From positions 17,724 to 81,723 of the forward strand of contig NW_001914900.1 in the NCBI RefSeq assembly GCF_000208925.1: a stretch of DNA of 64,000 nt. The letters are read 5' to 3'. This stretch comes from Entamoeba histolytica HM-1:IMSS (Eukaryota > Evosea > Mastigamoebida > Endamoebidae). Position numbers and translations under genes: made by a program. Positions 9,395 to 19,631 of this stretch are shown here, one piece after another (positions within the stretch are counted from its first letter, which is position 1; each line of letters begins with the position of its first letter). A model generated the notes under the pieces. The model saw only the letters and a program-made list of their open reading frames with translations, was not told the origin of the DNA and did no database searches.

Positions 9395-12337
9395 CAATTA
9401 GTATATTTTATTTTTTAATTATTAGTTAAAGATCTAGACTTGTTATTGAGTTTTTAAAACTATTTTAGAATCTTATTTCATCTATTGATAATTATTATAT
9501 TGTTTCGTATTTAGTTCATTTTCCTTCGATTTTTCAGTTAAACTATTATTTTACAAATTTCTTTTTTCCATATAAAAACTTTAATTTTGTATATACAGTC
9601 TATAGCAATAAAACTTATGTTTTTCAATAACTTTTAAAAAAAAAGATAATAATAAGTAATTAATTAAGTGTTAATAGTATCGTCATTTATTCATTATTTA
9701 ATAGATATTAGTCATATCATACATCATTAAAATGAGTAGTTTATTTGTTTTATTTATTATTTAGGTTTTCTTCTTGTTTTTTGAGTAAACTTTTTTCTTT
9801 TATATTATTTCTTTTTATTATTATTGTCTTTTCATTCTTCTTTTGTTTTATTTCTTCTTTTTATCTTCTTTTCTTTGATTTTATTTTAATTGTAATGAAT
9901 TTTATCTTTCTTTATTTCTAATTTTATAAATGAACATTTCATTATTATATTATTAAGTATAATTTCTTTATTAACAAAAGATAGGTATAATCAGGAAGCA
10001 GAATGCGGGAACTGCAAGATGATATGAATATTTCAATGTGTGTGCACCTCTATCTCCAAAATAAAATAATAAGAGATAAATTTGATGAAATAAAAGAAGT
10101 CCTAAATAAAATAAATAAACTAGAAGATCTAGTCAGTGAAAATTGTACAGAATAAACTGAATCATGAAATTAAATGAACATGATGAAGAATGAATAAAAC
10201 ATAAATGAATAGAAAGAATAAAGTACCTAAAATATAAGATGACCATGATAAAAGAAAGAATTAAATTTAATAAAAATGAAATAATCAGAATCAATACAAA
10301 TAAAATCATGTTTGATTCTAACAAGAAAATTAGAATAATGAAGAAATACCCAAATAATGAAATATACCCAAATAACGATATTTCATTAGAATATTGGAAA
10401 TGTTATATGAAACACAGGTGATATTAAATAAAGATAATGGAAAATAAAACAAATCATCTCGTGGAATGAAAGATATGTCAATTATGATAGTGTCATTATA
10501 ACATTAAATGAATTAAATTTAAGTATAATGAAAATAAGTAACTGAAAATATCCATTGACACAATATAAAAGTAATAAAACAAATAAAATACAAAGATAAA
10601 AATGTATAATAGTTAAGAAGAATAAAATGAGTTTGATAATTGATATAACTATTATTTCATCTCATAATATCATTGGAAGTATTTGAGGAATGGAAGTGAT
10701 TATAAATAATGAATAGAATAAAGAAAAATAAGAGATATAAAAATAATTGACTTCATAAATTGAAACAATGGAATAATAAATACAGAAAGTATTAAATTTA
10801 ATTAAATAAATAAATAATAATTGAAAATAACATTTTAAAAGAAGTTAAAAACATTGTCATTATAAACATGATTAATGTAGTTGAATAGTGTTTCTATCAC
10901 ATTAAAATATATCTAGTAGAGTTAGAATTAATAGAAGAATATTCATATATAAGAATAGTCTCAATTGAGCAAGTAACAAGAAAAAATAAATTTATTTGTT
11001 ATTTCTTTATTTTATTTCTTAAATACTTTATTCTGTTTAATTTCATCATCACAGAAAATAATTGAAACAAGTATTAAATGACTATCATCATAATTAATTA
11101 TTGTTTCAATTAAAAACATTACATTATTATATAATGGATATTTGAAATAAATTATCATTAAATTATTTTGGTTATTTTGGTTTGTTTCTTTATTTTCATA
11201 TTGGGTTGGTTGAATTTCTTTTTGTTTGATGAATATTTTGTATTTTATTTCAAATATCATTGAAACATTAATTATATTTTCTTTCTTTTGAACATTCTTT
11301 TGGATATTTTCTACTTCTTTTTATTTCAAATAACATTATTGTGATTTGTGTTTATGTTTTTAATGTTACTTCTTTAATTTTAGTCTTTATCTTTCTTTCT
11401 GAAACATTGATTTTGTTGTTTGAAAAGTAATATCCTCATTTCATTCTTTATTCAAACAATCAACATCAAATCATCTCTTCATATTCTCTCTATTTATTAT
11501 ATTATCTGTTTTATTCATTTATAAATACCATGAATTTTCTTTCAATTTCTCTGAAATGTTCCAACTCCATCTTCATTAATAATTAATAAAACAACCTCTT
11601 CAATCACTATCTAGAGTGATTGTGATAACTTCAATGAATGAGAAGATGAAATATGTGATTTGATTCCTATTTTTTATCTATTTTTTCATCATTTTTATTA
11701 TCTTTTCACATTGTGAAGTTTCTTGTTATTTTCTTTCTTTTTTCTTCTTAATTGAAAATCATTAAGTTTCTATCATTGTTTCTTATCATCATTTCTTTTA
11801 TTATTCCTCTACTCTCATGAAATGCATATCATCACTTGTTGATTATTATTTCATTCTTTATCATCATTCATTTGTCTTTTTATTTGGTATGTTTCATTCA
11901 CTTCAAACTACACTAAAATATTTCTAGAAAATAGTCAAATGTTACATTAATCATTTAAACAAAATCTAATGAACATACATAACTAAATACACAAGAAATA
12001 ATTGATAGTTGATACGCCATAAAGAAAAGAAAGAAAATAAATGCTTTATTTATTATAATCAATTAATGTTATTTCATTTGATTAAATAGTGAATCAAATA
12101 CTCCATTAAAGAGAAATAAATCATTTAAAAATGTTTGAGAATGAGATGAAGTAGTTAATAATAAGTGATTATTTGTTTGAAGATGTTTGAATTAGATGAA
12201 TGTTTTTAATAATAAATTAATAAAATTAAAAAAAGAATAGAAGGAGTTAAGATAGTGAAGGTTAAATAACATCTCATTAATGTGAAATAGTTTTTCAAAA
12301 TATTTTTCAATAAAAAAACTTAAAATGATAGAAAGAA
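9395..12337. other. Gene desert with flipped purine asymmetry
   Basis: This 2.9 kb stretch has no convincing long ORF. From about 10050 to 10980 the plus strand is purine-rich, with many ATGAA, AATAA and GAAAG words. After a short A/T palindrome near 10985-11000 it becomes pyrimidine-rich to about 11900. Coding strands in this window are purine-rich, so the pattern would suit two old convergent coding units that have decayed, but no protein family is recognisable. A short ORF of different composition sits at 10003-10155. The last few hundred bases are the promoter side of the PH/RhoGAP-like gene. Confidence 0.5.
10003..10155 (+). pseudogene. Short ORF with atypical codons, possible retroelement scrap
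   Basis: ATG to TAA, 50 codons, within a small pocket of higher GC (about 9990-10070) in the desert. It uses CGG, CTG, CTC and CTA codons, which neighbouring genes avoid, and ends in a Lys/Glu/Leu heptad-like helix (FDEIKEVLNKINKLEDL). A plausible source is a fragment of an Entamoeba LINE or other GC-richer element. That is inference: no reverse transcriptase, endonuclease or target-site duplication is visible. Confidence 0.3.
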
Positions 12338-13594
12338 ATGAGTGGTGAACTACCACTTACTGGGTGGATTGATATTCGAATTAATTTGTCAACTAAAATT
12401 AAGAAATATTACTATGTTTTAGAAGGTAATAAATTAATATTATGCAAAGATGAAGATAAAAAGAAAGAAGTTTTTTCAATAAATTTAAAAAATGGGAAAT
12501 TATGTTATTTGAGTGTAGAACAAGAGGTTATTGATCCAGTGAAAATAGAAATAACATTTGATTTATTAGAAAATGAATATTATCAGTTTGAATGTAATAA
12601 TAAACAAACATTAGCATTATGGATTAAAACATTATCATCCTATTGTTGTGTTACTGGAATTACTCATTATCCATTACACACTATTGCATTTAAAAGTAGT
12701 TATTGTATTCCATTAATACTTGTTCGATGCTTTAAAATCATTGATGAATGTGAATATCAACCTACTTCTCCTTTACTTCAACCAACATGTTTTGACCTTA
12801 ATGAATTAAACGAACTTTGTGACATTAATTCAATCAAAACAATTGAACAAGCACATTTAATTATTCACCATTACATCACATCATTAAATCCACCATTAAT
12901 TCCAAATTATCTTAATGAAGGAATTTTAGATGCAATGAAGAAAGAAAGTACATTAAATCAAGTAGAAGTACTACAAAAAACATTTGAAGGGTTAAGATCT
13001 CCATGTAGAATAGTCGTAATATTATTATTTCATTACTTTAACAAAATGTATGAATTAAATTATGACATATTAGAGGAATTATTAACACTTTATGGTAGTG
13101 TGTATAGTCCACCAGTTGAGTTAAAATCAATGAAAGATACAATACTCACTATGCTTATAGAAAATTTTGAATATATTTTCCCAAATATTCAAGGAGAAAT
13201 TGATGTAATAAAACAAAATTTTAATGGAGCAGAGCCATTTGATTTAATAAAACGTTCAGTATTTAAAGAATATGTTAAGAAGAAATTGGCAGAAATTAAT
13301 CAAGAAACAAAAGGAGATAATAAAAATGAAATAAAAAGTGAAGAAGAAAAAGAAGAGAAAAAAGAAGATGAAATTAAAACAATGTTTAGAAGAAAACAAA
13401 AAAGAGTTCAAGTAGATGAAAAAGATTTAGATTTTAAACTTCAACAATATTATTTAATTGAAACAGAAGAAACAATTGAAACTAGAATTGAAGAACTTAA
13501 GAAACAAATAAGTGAATTAAAAAATACAGTATTAGAACAAGGAAAAACCATTAATATGTTACAAAATGAATATACCAAACAACACCCTAAATGA
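12338..13594 (+). CDS. PH-domain protein with a RhoGAP-like domain lacking the arginine finger
   Basis: A 418-residue protein. Residues 7 to about 105 form a PH domain: GWIDIR start, a lysine-rich KIKKYYYVLEGNKLILC strand, and a closing helix with LALWIKTL. Residues about 120-300 have the helical layout of RhoGAP: an IPLILVRC opening, the LxPPLIP loop (LNPPLIPNY) and a later CRIVVILLFHYF helix. Where active RhoGAPs have GIFR with the catalytic Arg, this protein has a Pro/Ser/Thr-rich stretch and no Arg. It may therefore bind Rho/Rac GTPases without stimulating hydrolysis (inference). The end is a Lys/Glu-rich linker and a coiled coil. PH domains suggest membrane recruitment. Confidence 0.75.
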   Translation: MSGELPLTGWIDIRINLSTKIKKYYYVLEGNKLILCKDEDKKKEVFSINLKNGKLCYLSVEQEVIDPVKIEITFDLLENEYYQFECNNKQTLALWIKTLSSYCCVTGITHYPLHTIAFKSSYCIPLILVRCFKIIDECEYQPTSPLLQPTCFDLNELNELCDINSIKTIEQAHLIIHHYITSLNPPLIPNYLNEGILDAMKKESTLNQVEVLQKTFEGLRSPCRIVVILLFHYFNKMYELNYDILEELLTLYGSVYSPPVELKSMKDTILTMLIENFEYIFPNIQGEIDVIKQNFNGAEPFDLIKRSVFKEYVKKKLAEINQETKGDNKNEIKSEEEKEEKKEDEIKTMFRRKQKRVQVDEKDLDFKLQQYYLIETEETIETRIEELKKQISELKNTVLEQGKTINMLQNEYTKQHPK

Positions 13595-13686
13595 TATATT
13601 CATAACAATAGATTTATTTCAAGTGTTAAAAGTAGAAGATATATGAATAAAATCTAATTCAATTCATCTAATTTATAAGTTTTAAT

Positions 13687-13722
13687 AAAAGAATAACAAA
13701 AAGAATAACAAAAAGAATAATA
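13687..13722 (+). repeat. Short tandem repeat, unit about 12 bp, three copies
   Basis: AAAAAGAATAAC-type units follow each other three times in the spacer before the protease gene. Only slippage-type low complexity is implied. Confidence 0.5.
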
Positions 13723-13802
13723 AAGAAATAAAAAGAAAGAAATAGAAAAAACTATAAAAGAATTAGAAGTTTTTAAATTTTTAAGGTTTAATAGAAGCTA
13801 AA

Positions 13803-13806
13803 GAAC
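13803..13806 (+). promoter_or_regulatory. GAAC box of the papain-like gene
   Basis: AAAGAACTAAAAGG contains GAAC at 13803-13806, about 40 nt before the ATG at 13847. Confidence 0.4.
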
Positions 13807-13846
13807 TAAAAGGAAAATAAGTTCATCACTTTACTTCTTTTTATTA

Positions 13847-15463
13847 ATGGAACAACCAACGAAGAAAGCAGTTATTCCATTTTGGATTTTATGGAGTGGA
13901 TTAATTGTATTAAATTTATTTATATTAGTTGTCACAATTACTTCAGCATGTTTATTAGGAAATGAAATTGATAATGTTTTTGTAGAAAAAGAAAGGTTTT
14001 TAAATTCTACAAAGAAGTATATGTCATATTATAATACTATGACTGGTGTTGAAAATCAAATTAAAGACATTCCATCATGGGTTTATTCAGCAGTTGCATT
14101 TTGTGAAGCATCATATCGAAAGAATGGACTTGAAAAAGGATATTTAGAAAGTGATGAATATGTAAGGTTTGATGAAGAAATTTTTTATACTACATTAAAA
14201 AGGCTTTGTGAAGAAAAGAATAATAAATATTGTAATGTTGTTGAAAATAATGGATCACCAGAATTATTATATTATTTATATAAGTTCTTTGGTAATGAAT
14301 TAGTTAAAGGAATATCCCCTAGAGGATATGTCTCTGATCTTAGTAAAAATCCAATTAAATTTGATATCACTGGAATTCATTCTGTTTATACTAAATCAAA
14401 TGTTACAAAATTAATGAAAGATTCAGGACTACCTTTGACATTGTCTTTTGGTACATTTAAAAGAAGATATTCAATACCATGCTCTAATCCATTTGGATAT
14501 GTATGTCCAGATAATTTACCAAAAGTACCATGTCCATCATCTTTAGGAGGGGATTGTGTTGTACTTACTTTTAATCCATATTCCCAATCAGGTGTTTATG
14601 ATTATTTAGGTGATTTGCATTATAATAAAAAACATAGTGTGTTAGTAGTTGGATGGAATGTTGAAAAAAGAATAGATAGAAGTTGGGGAAATGATTTACA
14701 TAATTTCTTTGATGGTGGATATATTGTTAAGAATAGTTTTGGATACCAACATGGTCATTCATTAAAATATTGGCTTCAACAACATTCTATTAAAGAAGAA
14801 ATGCAAATATGTCCTAATGTACGTTCGTTTGAACAATGGACTCCATTAGATGAGGATTGTATTAATAAACATTCATATGCTGAATGTTGTAGTCAATACA
14901 TAAAAAGAGGTGTTAAGAAATATATTAATGCAACCATAACCCCATTAACTTGTGATGGTAGTAAAGATGATAAATATCAAGGAATCTTTAAATGCGATAC
15001 ATCTAGAATCTACTTTATAAAATCAAAGAAACACTCTTTTGGACCTTACAAGTCATATGGTACACTTGATATTACCCCAATTAATGGAATTAATATGTTT
15101 ACAATCAAGTTACTTTCATTTAAGAGAGATATGACAGATAAACAAACAATTACTATTCAACCTACTTGCCCTGAAATGCTTGAAGATATTTTCAAGGCTT
15201 CCTACACTAAATCAGATGAAGAAGCAACAACAAATTCTGAAGAATGTGGGTATGACTTCATTCCATTTAAAGTATTAGAAAAGTACAATGAGAATTATGT
15301 TGTAGATGGATTACATGCACCAGCATTCTCTATTTTTGATATTAAATGGGATGATCAATCTTATCTCAATTCACATACTCAAGGAGTAGATTATTCAGCT
15401 ATTCAATCAGCAACAAAGAAAGTATACCAAACTGTCTTTAAAGGACCATATGATATGAATTAA
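13847..15463 (+). CDS. Membrane-anchored papain-like protein with Ser at the catalytic Cys position (EhCP-C-like)
   Basis: A 538-residue protein. A hydrophobic segment at about 11-36 acts as signal anchor, and only about 40 residues separate it from the protease core, so there is no I29 propeptide. This layout is that of the EhCP-C group of Entamoeba cysteine proteases. The C1A active-site strand, normally GSCWAFSA, reads IPSWVYSA, so the nucleophile position is Ser77. His263 (KKHSVLVVGW) and Asn296 (GGYIVKNSFG) keep the rest of the triad. Many cysteines in the second half (about 320-500) suggest a disulfide-rich luminal or surface region. With Ser77 the protein is probably not a cysteine protease; a binding role or serine-type activity is possible. 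The family fold is fairly sure. Confidence 0.8.
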   Translation: MEQPTKKAVIPFWILWSGLIVLNLFILVVTITSACLLGNEIDNVFVEKERFLNSTKKYMSYYNTMTGVENQIKDIPSWVYSAVAFCEASYRKNGLEKGYLESDEYVRFDEEIFYTTLKRLCEEKNNKYCNVVENNGSPELLYYLYKFFGNELVKGISPRGYVSDLSKNPIKFDITGIHSVYTKSNVTKLMKDSGLPLTLSFGTFKRRYSIPCSNPFGYVCPDNLPKVPCPSSLGGDCVVLTFNPYSQSGVYDYLGDLHYNKKHSVLVVGWNVEKRIDRSWGNDLHNFFDGGYIVKNSFGYQHGHSLKYWLQQHSIKEEMQICPNVRSFEQWTPLDEDCINKHSYAECCSQYIKRGVKKYINATITPLTCDGSKDDKYQGIFKCDTSRIYFIKSKKHSFGPYKSYGTLDITPINGINMFTIKLLSFKRDMTDKQTITIQPTCPEMLEDIFKASYTKSDEEATTNSEECGYDFIPFKVLEKYNENYVVDGLHAPAFSIFDIKWDDQSYLNSHTQGVDYSAIQSATKKVYQTVFKGPYDMN

Positions 15464-15631
15464 TATACTTTATTCTTTTTCACTTAAATTATTGTTTTTA
15501 AAAAAGAAAGATTTTGTGTTATTTACAAAGTTTGACTTGAAGAATAAAAAATATAATAAATGAAATTAATAAAAGAACTATAAATGCGTTTGAAGAATAA
15601 GAGAAGAAGGATAGTAAAAGTAACATAATCT

Positions 15632-16867
15632 ATGAGTAATACCACTAATACTAATGAACCAGAATATATTAATTTACCTGAAAGAAAAGCTGAAATGCTT
15701 TGTTGTGTTTGTGGAGCATTAATTGAAGTTAATCCTAGTAGTATGTGTGCTAATTGTTTACATAAAACTATTGATATTACAGAAGGAATTCCTAAACAAA
15801 TAACTATTGACCAATGCAAAAGATGTAAAAAGTTTTTAGCAGGAACAACATGGTTTTATTGTGAGCCAGAGTCAAGAGAATTAATGACTTATTTAATAAA
15901 AAGAGTTAAAGGATTAAATAAATTAAAATTAATCAATGCGTCATATATTTGGACTGAAGAACATTCAAAAAGATTAAAGATTAAATTAACTGTTGAAAAA
16001 GAAGTCTTTAAAAATACTGTCATTCAACAAGACTTTAATGTAGAGTTTATTATTGTAAATGGATTTTGTGATAATTGTCATAAAGCTGAAGCAAAAAATA
16101 CATGGCAAAGTGTTGTTCAATTAAGACAACATGCTGAACATAAGAAATCTATTTTAACATTAGAACAAGAAATATTAAAAGCAAATGCTCACCAAAATGC
16201 TACAGATATCCAAGAAATGCCTGATGGAATGGATATCTTCTTTCAATCTGTTGATCATGCAAAAAAATTTATAGACTTCTTACAAACATTAGTTCCTTTA
16301 AGATATCAACAAACAAAGAAATTGGTGTCTCAAGATGACCATAAAAACACTTATGACTTTAAAGTTTCTTTTTCTGTTGAAGTTGTTCCTATTTCTCGTC
16401 AAGACCTTGTATTTCTTCCAAAAGTTAATGTAAATCAATTAGGTGGTGTTGGACCATTAATGGTGTGTACTCAAGTAGCAGGAACATTACATCTTGTTGA
16501 TGTATTAAAAGGAACCGAAGTAGAATTATATGCTCACCAATTTTTCCAACATCCATTTGATGCATTAACAAATTCTAAGAATCTTGTTGAATATTATGTT
16601 GTTGAAGTAACTAAAATCGGTAAACCAGTTGGACAATATCAATTAGCTGATTGTCAAATCATTAAATCTGAAGACTTTGGTGTTACTGAAGATTATTTAT
16701 ACGTTAAAACTATTTTTGGTAATACAATAAGAGAGGGAGAAACTGCTCTAGGATATGACCTTGTTAATCTCAATGCTAATAATGACAATTTTGAAAGTTA
16801 TCAACAACGTGGATTAGAAGAAGGAACATTACCAGAAGTTATTTTGATTGGAAGAGGACATCTATAA
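15632..16867 (+). CDS. NMD3: NMD3, adaptor for nuclear export of 60S ribosomal subunits
   Basis: A 411-residue protein. The N-terminus holds the NMD3 zinc-binding cysteines in CxxC pairs: CCVCG at about 25-29, MCANC at about 39-43, CKRC at about 64-67 and CDNC at about 145-148. The family-typical region around FFQSVDHAKKFIDFLQTLVP follows, then a beta-rich C-terminal half. Yeast and human proteins are about 500 residues, so the C-terminal export-signal region seems short here; I could not place a leucine-rich NES with confidence. In the family NMD3 binds the 60S subunit in the nucleus and recruits the Crm1 exportin. Confidence 0.9.
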   Translation: MSNTTNTNEPEYINLPERKAEMLCCVCGALIEVNPSSMCANCLHKTIDITEGIPKQITIDQCKRCKKFLAGTTWFYCEPESRELMTYLIKRVKGLNKLKLINASYIWTEEHSKRLKIKLTVEKEVFKNTVIQQDFNVEFIIVNGFCDNCHKAEAKNTWQSVVQLRQHAEHKKSILTLEQEILKANAHQNATDIQEMPDGMDIFFQSVDHAKKFIDFLQTLVPLRYQQTKKLVSQDDHKNTYDFKVSFSVEVVPISRQDLVFLPKVNVNQLGGVGPLMVCTQVAGTLHLVDVLKGTEVELYAHQFFQHPFDALTNSKNLVEYYVVEVTKIGKPVGQYQLADCQIIKSEDFGVTEDYLYVKTIFGNTIREGETALGYDLVNLNANNDNFESYQQRGLEEGTLPEVILIGRGHL

Positions 16868-17054
16868 ATAAAAAGGGAATATACGGTTCAAATGTATAAA
16901 TTTATTAATTGTTTTATTTCAATTTAAGAAGACTTAAAATAAATGTAAACTTAGAATAATTAATGAAGTTCTAATATATATTTTTAGGAAAAATATTCTA
17001 ACAAAAATAATAAAAAGAATAGTAAAAATGTATTTATTAAAAACTGAAAGAGGT

Positions 17055-17058
17055 GAAC
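17055..17058 (+). promoter_or_regulatory. GAAC box of the phosducin-like gene
   Basis: GGTGAACTG carries GAAC at 17055-17058, 12 nt before the ATG at 17071, implying a leader of only a few nucleotides. Confidence 0.4.
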
Positions 17059-17070
17059 TGTTAATTTAGA

Positions 17071-17823
17071 ATGAACACATCATCAGTAGAAAAACAACTT
17101 GTTAATGGAATTGAAAGAAAAAGAGAAACTACAGAGTGGCAAGACGCTATTGCAAAAGTTAATAAAGCAGCATTAAGTCCAGAAGAACAAAAACTTTATG
17201 ATGAAGGAAATATATTGTATAAAGAGGCACCTGTTGTCGAACATAATGCCAAAGAAGACAAATCATTAAAAGAGATTGATGAATTACTAGAAGATGACGA
17301 TAGTGATGAAGAACTTCAAAGAATTAAAGAAAAAAGATTAGCAGAAATGAGAGCTATTGCGGAGAAAAATAAGTATAAAGAAGTAGTTGAACTTACTGCT
17401 GGTGAATATAAACAAGAAGTTACTGAAGCATCCAAAGAATGTTATGTTGTAGTTTTGTTATATAAAAATGGGATTGAAGGATGTGACATTTTGAGTGCTA
17501 GGTTGAACGAATTAGCTCGTAAGAAAAGAAGTACAAAATTTGTTAAGATTTTAAGTCATTTGGCAATTCCTGATTATCCTGATAAACTTCTTCCTACTTT
17601 AATTGTTTATAGAAACACAAACCATGTTAAACAGTTTATTGGTTTGGCTGAGTTTGGTGGAAATAACATGACTTGTGATGACCTTGAATGGGCATTATCT
17701 CGTGTTGGTGCAGTTGAGACAACAATGAAATCAGACCCAAAAGAAAAGAGACATCCAAAGTTCAGTGGTGGAATGTTTTCTCGAGAACGCGATTCTTATG
17801 ACGATGATGATTCTGATGATTAA
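17071..17823 (+). CDS. PDCL3: Phosducin-like protein, PhLP2/PhLP3 type
   Basis: A 250-residue protein. The N-terminal 100 residues are acidic and helical, with TTEWQDAI near residue 25 and a long helix ending in EEKNKYKEVVELT. Residues about 115-225 form a thioredoxin-like fold with no CxxC: YVVVLLYKNG strand, FVKILSH strand, the cis-Pro equivalent LPTLIVYRN, and the FGG region near the end of the fold. The tail is basic then acidic (DDDDSDD end). PhLP2/3 proteins assist the CCT chaperonin in folding actin and tubulin and do not bind G-beta-gamma strongly. The ATG is supported by the adjacent GAAC box. Confidence 0.85.
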   Translation: MNTSSVEKQLVNGIERKRETTEWQDAIAKVNKAALSPEEQKLYDEGNILYKEAPVVEHNAKEDKSLKEIDELLEDDDSDEELQRIKEKRLAEMRAIAEKNKYKEVVELTAGEYKQEVTEASKECYVVVLLYKNGIEGCDILSARLNELARKKRSTKFVKILSHLAIPDYPDKLLPTLIVYRNTNHVKQFIGLAEFGGNNMTCDDLEWALSRVGAVETTMKSDPKEKRHPKFSGGMFSRERDSYDDDDSDD

Positions 17824-19170
17824 TTTTTGATGACAACAATTACAATAGATTATTGAATAAAATTATTATAACGTACATAAATTATTCTTTTTTTTTTGAA
17901 GATAATAAAAAGACGTTCAACAAGAAAATAATAATTATTCAAATAAAAAAGTTTTTCAAGTTTTAATAAGTGTAATAATTATTTTTAATCTAATGAATTG
18001 AACAAGTAATAAGATAGATTTTAGAAATAGAAGAAAGAGTGAAAGTTAGAAATTATTTAAAAATGTTATGTTTGGTTTTATGTCTTTTTTCTTGATAATA
18101 GGAATTTGTTTTTTTTTTAAATAAATAATGGTGTATTTATTATAATAATGGATTGAAAAGTAAAACCAATAGAACTATAAGAAGAAGTTGAATTTTTAAA
18201 AGAATTGAAAGATAAATTTATTTTTATAACATGTTTTTAGAGTTATGTCAAAGACACTTAAACTATTATACAAAAGAAAGTTACATTATATCTAGTTCAT
18301 TCCAATTATGACTATAAACATAAGGTGGTATTATTTGAATTGTTATTATAGAATCTATTATAATTATTTCAATAGTTTGAATGAAGAAAATAAATATAGA
18401 GAATATGGAGTAAGAGACTCTAAAAGGAATATTAAATTTATTGAATAATTAATTTATCTTTATTTCTGTTCAACAAGTACAACATTCTAAAACATTATCA
18501 TGTGATGTTTGTCAACGTGATTTTTTATACAATTTTGATTATATAGTTATAAGTAATAAACTAAATGAAGTTTGGAGTAAGAGAATTTCTTCGAAATTAA
18601 CACTAAGGAAGTTTTTATTTGATCGTTATAACCTCACAAATATATTAAAAGAAAAAAGGAAGAATGTATTAAGTATAAAACTAATATAATGAATTTGAAA
18701 TTAAATCCAATAAAAGAAGTTATATTTAAATGATTTGTGTTGATATGAAATATAAATGTAAATGAAGATAATGTATTAACAGTTATAATGTTTTGGAACA
18801 ATTTGGTAAATGAATAATACGATTCTAAATAATTCTCAATTCAAATATTTTAACTAATATATTTAAGTATAAAGAAACCAAAAATATACTAAATTAAACA
18901 AGTCAATGAGTTGGGTCATTCTTTGTTTTTATTAAGTCAAAGAAATAAATTTGTTAATTGAACTAATAAGTTTAAGTATGTTTGAATCTTCAATTGAGAT
19001 ACATTCCAATAAAGTTATAAGGAGAGGTGATTTAGTTGTTGAAGAATGAACAAAACTACAAATGAATTGATTAAGATAATAAAAACAAGTTGAATTAAAA
19101 ATTAAAAGAAGGCTGAAGTATTTTTCCAAGAGTATTGATTTATTTTTGCAAGAACTTAAAAAGAAAAAAA
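17824..19170. other. Long intergenic region with coding remnants
   Basis: The spacer is 1.35 kb of AT-rich DNA. Its middle part (about 18148-18689) looks like a decayed gene and is listed separately. The last 40 bp hold the promoter of the small zinc protein, with GAAC at 19152-19155. Otherwise nothing is recognised. Confidence 0.5.
18148..18689 (+). pseudogene. Probable decayed protein gene
   Basis: Starting at ATG 18148, one frame reads coding-like stretches (for example EEVEFLKELKDKF) broken by several TAA/TAG codons at places where CAA/CAG would fit. A different frame is open from 18453 to the TAA at 18687-18689 and holds a CDVC cysteine pair followed by a Lys/Asn/Leu-rich stretch. The pattern suggests a gene with nonsense mutations and at least one frameshift. 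The family is not recognised, and an expressed spliced gene cannot be ruled out. Confidence 0.35.
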
Positions 19171-19560
19171 ATGACATTTCATTGCAAACAGTGTCACAAT
19201 TTACTTTTTAGAAAAGAAGATGTAGTATTAAACTCACCACTACAATTTTCTAAATGTGAAAATATAGTGTTTAAAGAGTCTTTACGTGTTGCATTACCAG
19301 TTCTTGAAATGAGGTGTTCTCGATGTGATTCAGTTATTGGTATTGTTCAACAAAAGCCAATGCTTTTTGTTCCTGACATAGAAGCAATAACAGAAAGTTT
19401 GGTTACACCTCCTATTGAATTAGAAAATTTTTCAGAACAAATAGACAATACTCCTCTTTCTCAAGAAGATAATTTAATAACTCATTACATTACATCAGCT
19501 TTCTATTGGGGTGCATTGCTTCTTCCTCTTGGCTTAGCTCTCTTTGGAAAAGAAAAATAG
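19171..19560 (+). CDS. Small tail-anchored zinc-ribbon protein, Yippee/Mis18-like
   Basis: A 129-residue protein from the ATG at 19171; the frame is open upstream to a TTG, but a GAAC box at 19152-19155 and the A-rich leader favour this ATG. Two cysteine pairs, CKQC at residues 5-8 and CSRC about 45 residues later, suggest one zinc site joining two beta sheets, as in the Yippee/Mis18 fold. A hydrophobic segment near the C-terminus (YWGALLLPLGLALFG) ends four residues from the stop and would tail-anchor the protein in a membrane. Membrane anchoring is unusual for Yippee proteins, so the fold call is tentative. Confidence 0.65.
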   Translation: MTFHCKQCHNLLFRKEDVVLNSPLQFSKCENIVFKESLRVALPVLEMRCSRCDSVIGIVQQKPMLFVPDIEAITESLVTPPIELENFSEQIDNTPLSQEDNLITHYITSAFYWGALLLPLGLALFGKEK

Positions 19561-19631
19561 ATTTATAAATTATAACAACTTTAAATTATAATGCTCTTGG
19601 TTTTTCTTTATACTTTTTTTTTTCAATATGT

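Noticed and set aside
10133..11260. Short ORFs of 60-82 codons in the desert
   Set aside because: Low-complexity Asn/Lys/Ile/Tyr strings without promoter boxes or motifs; expected by chance in AT-rich DNA.
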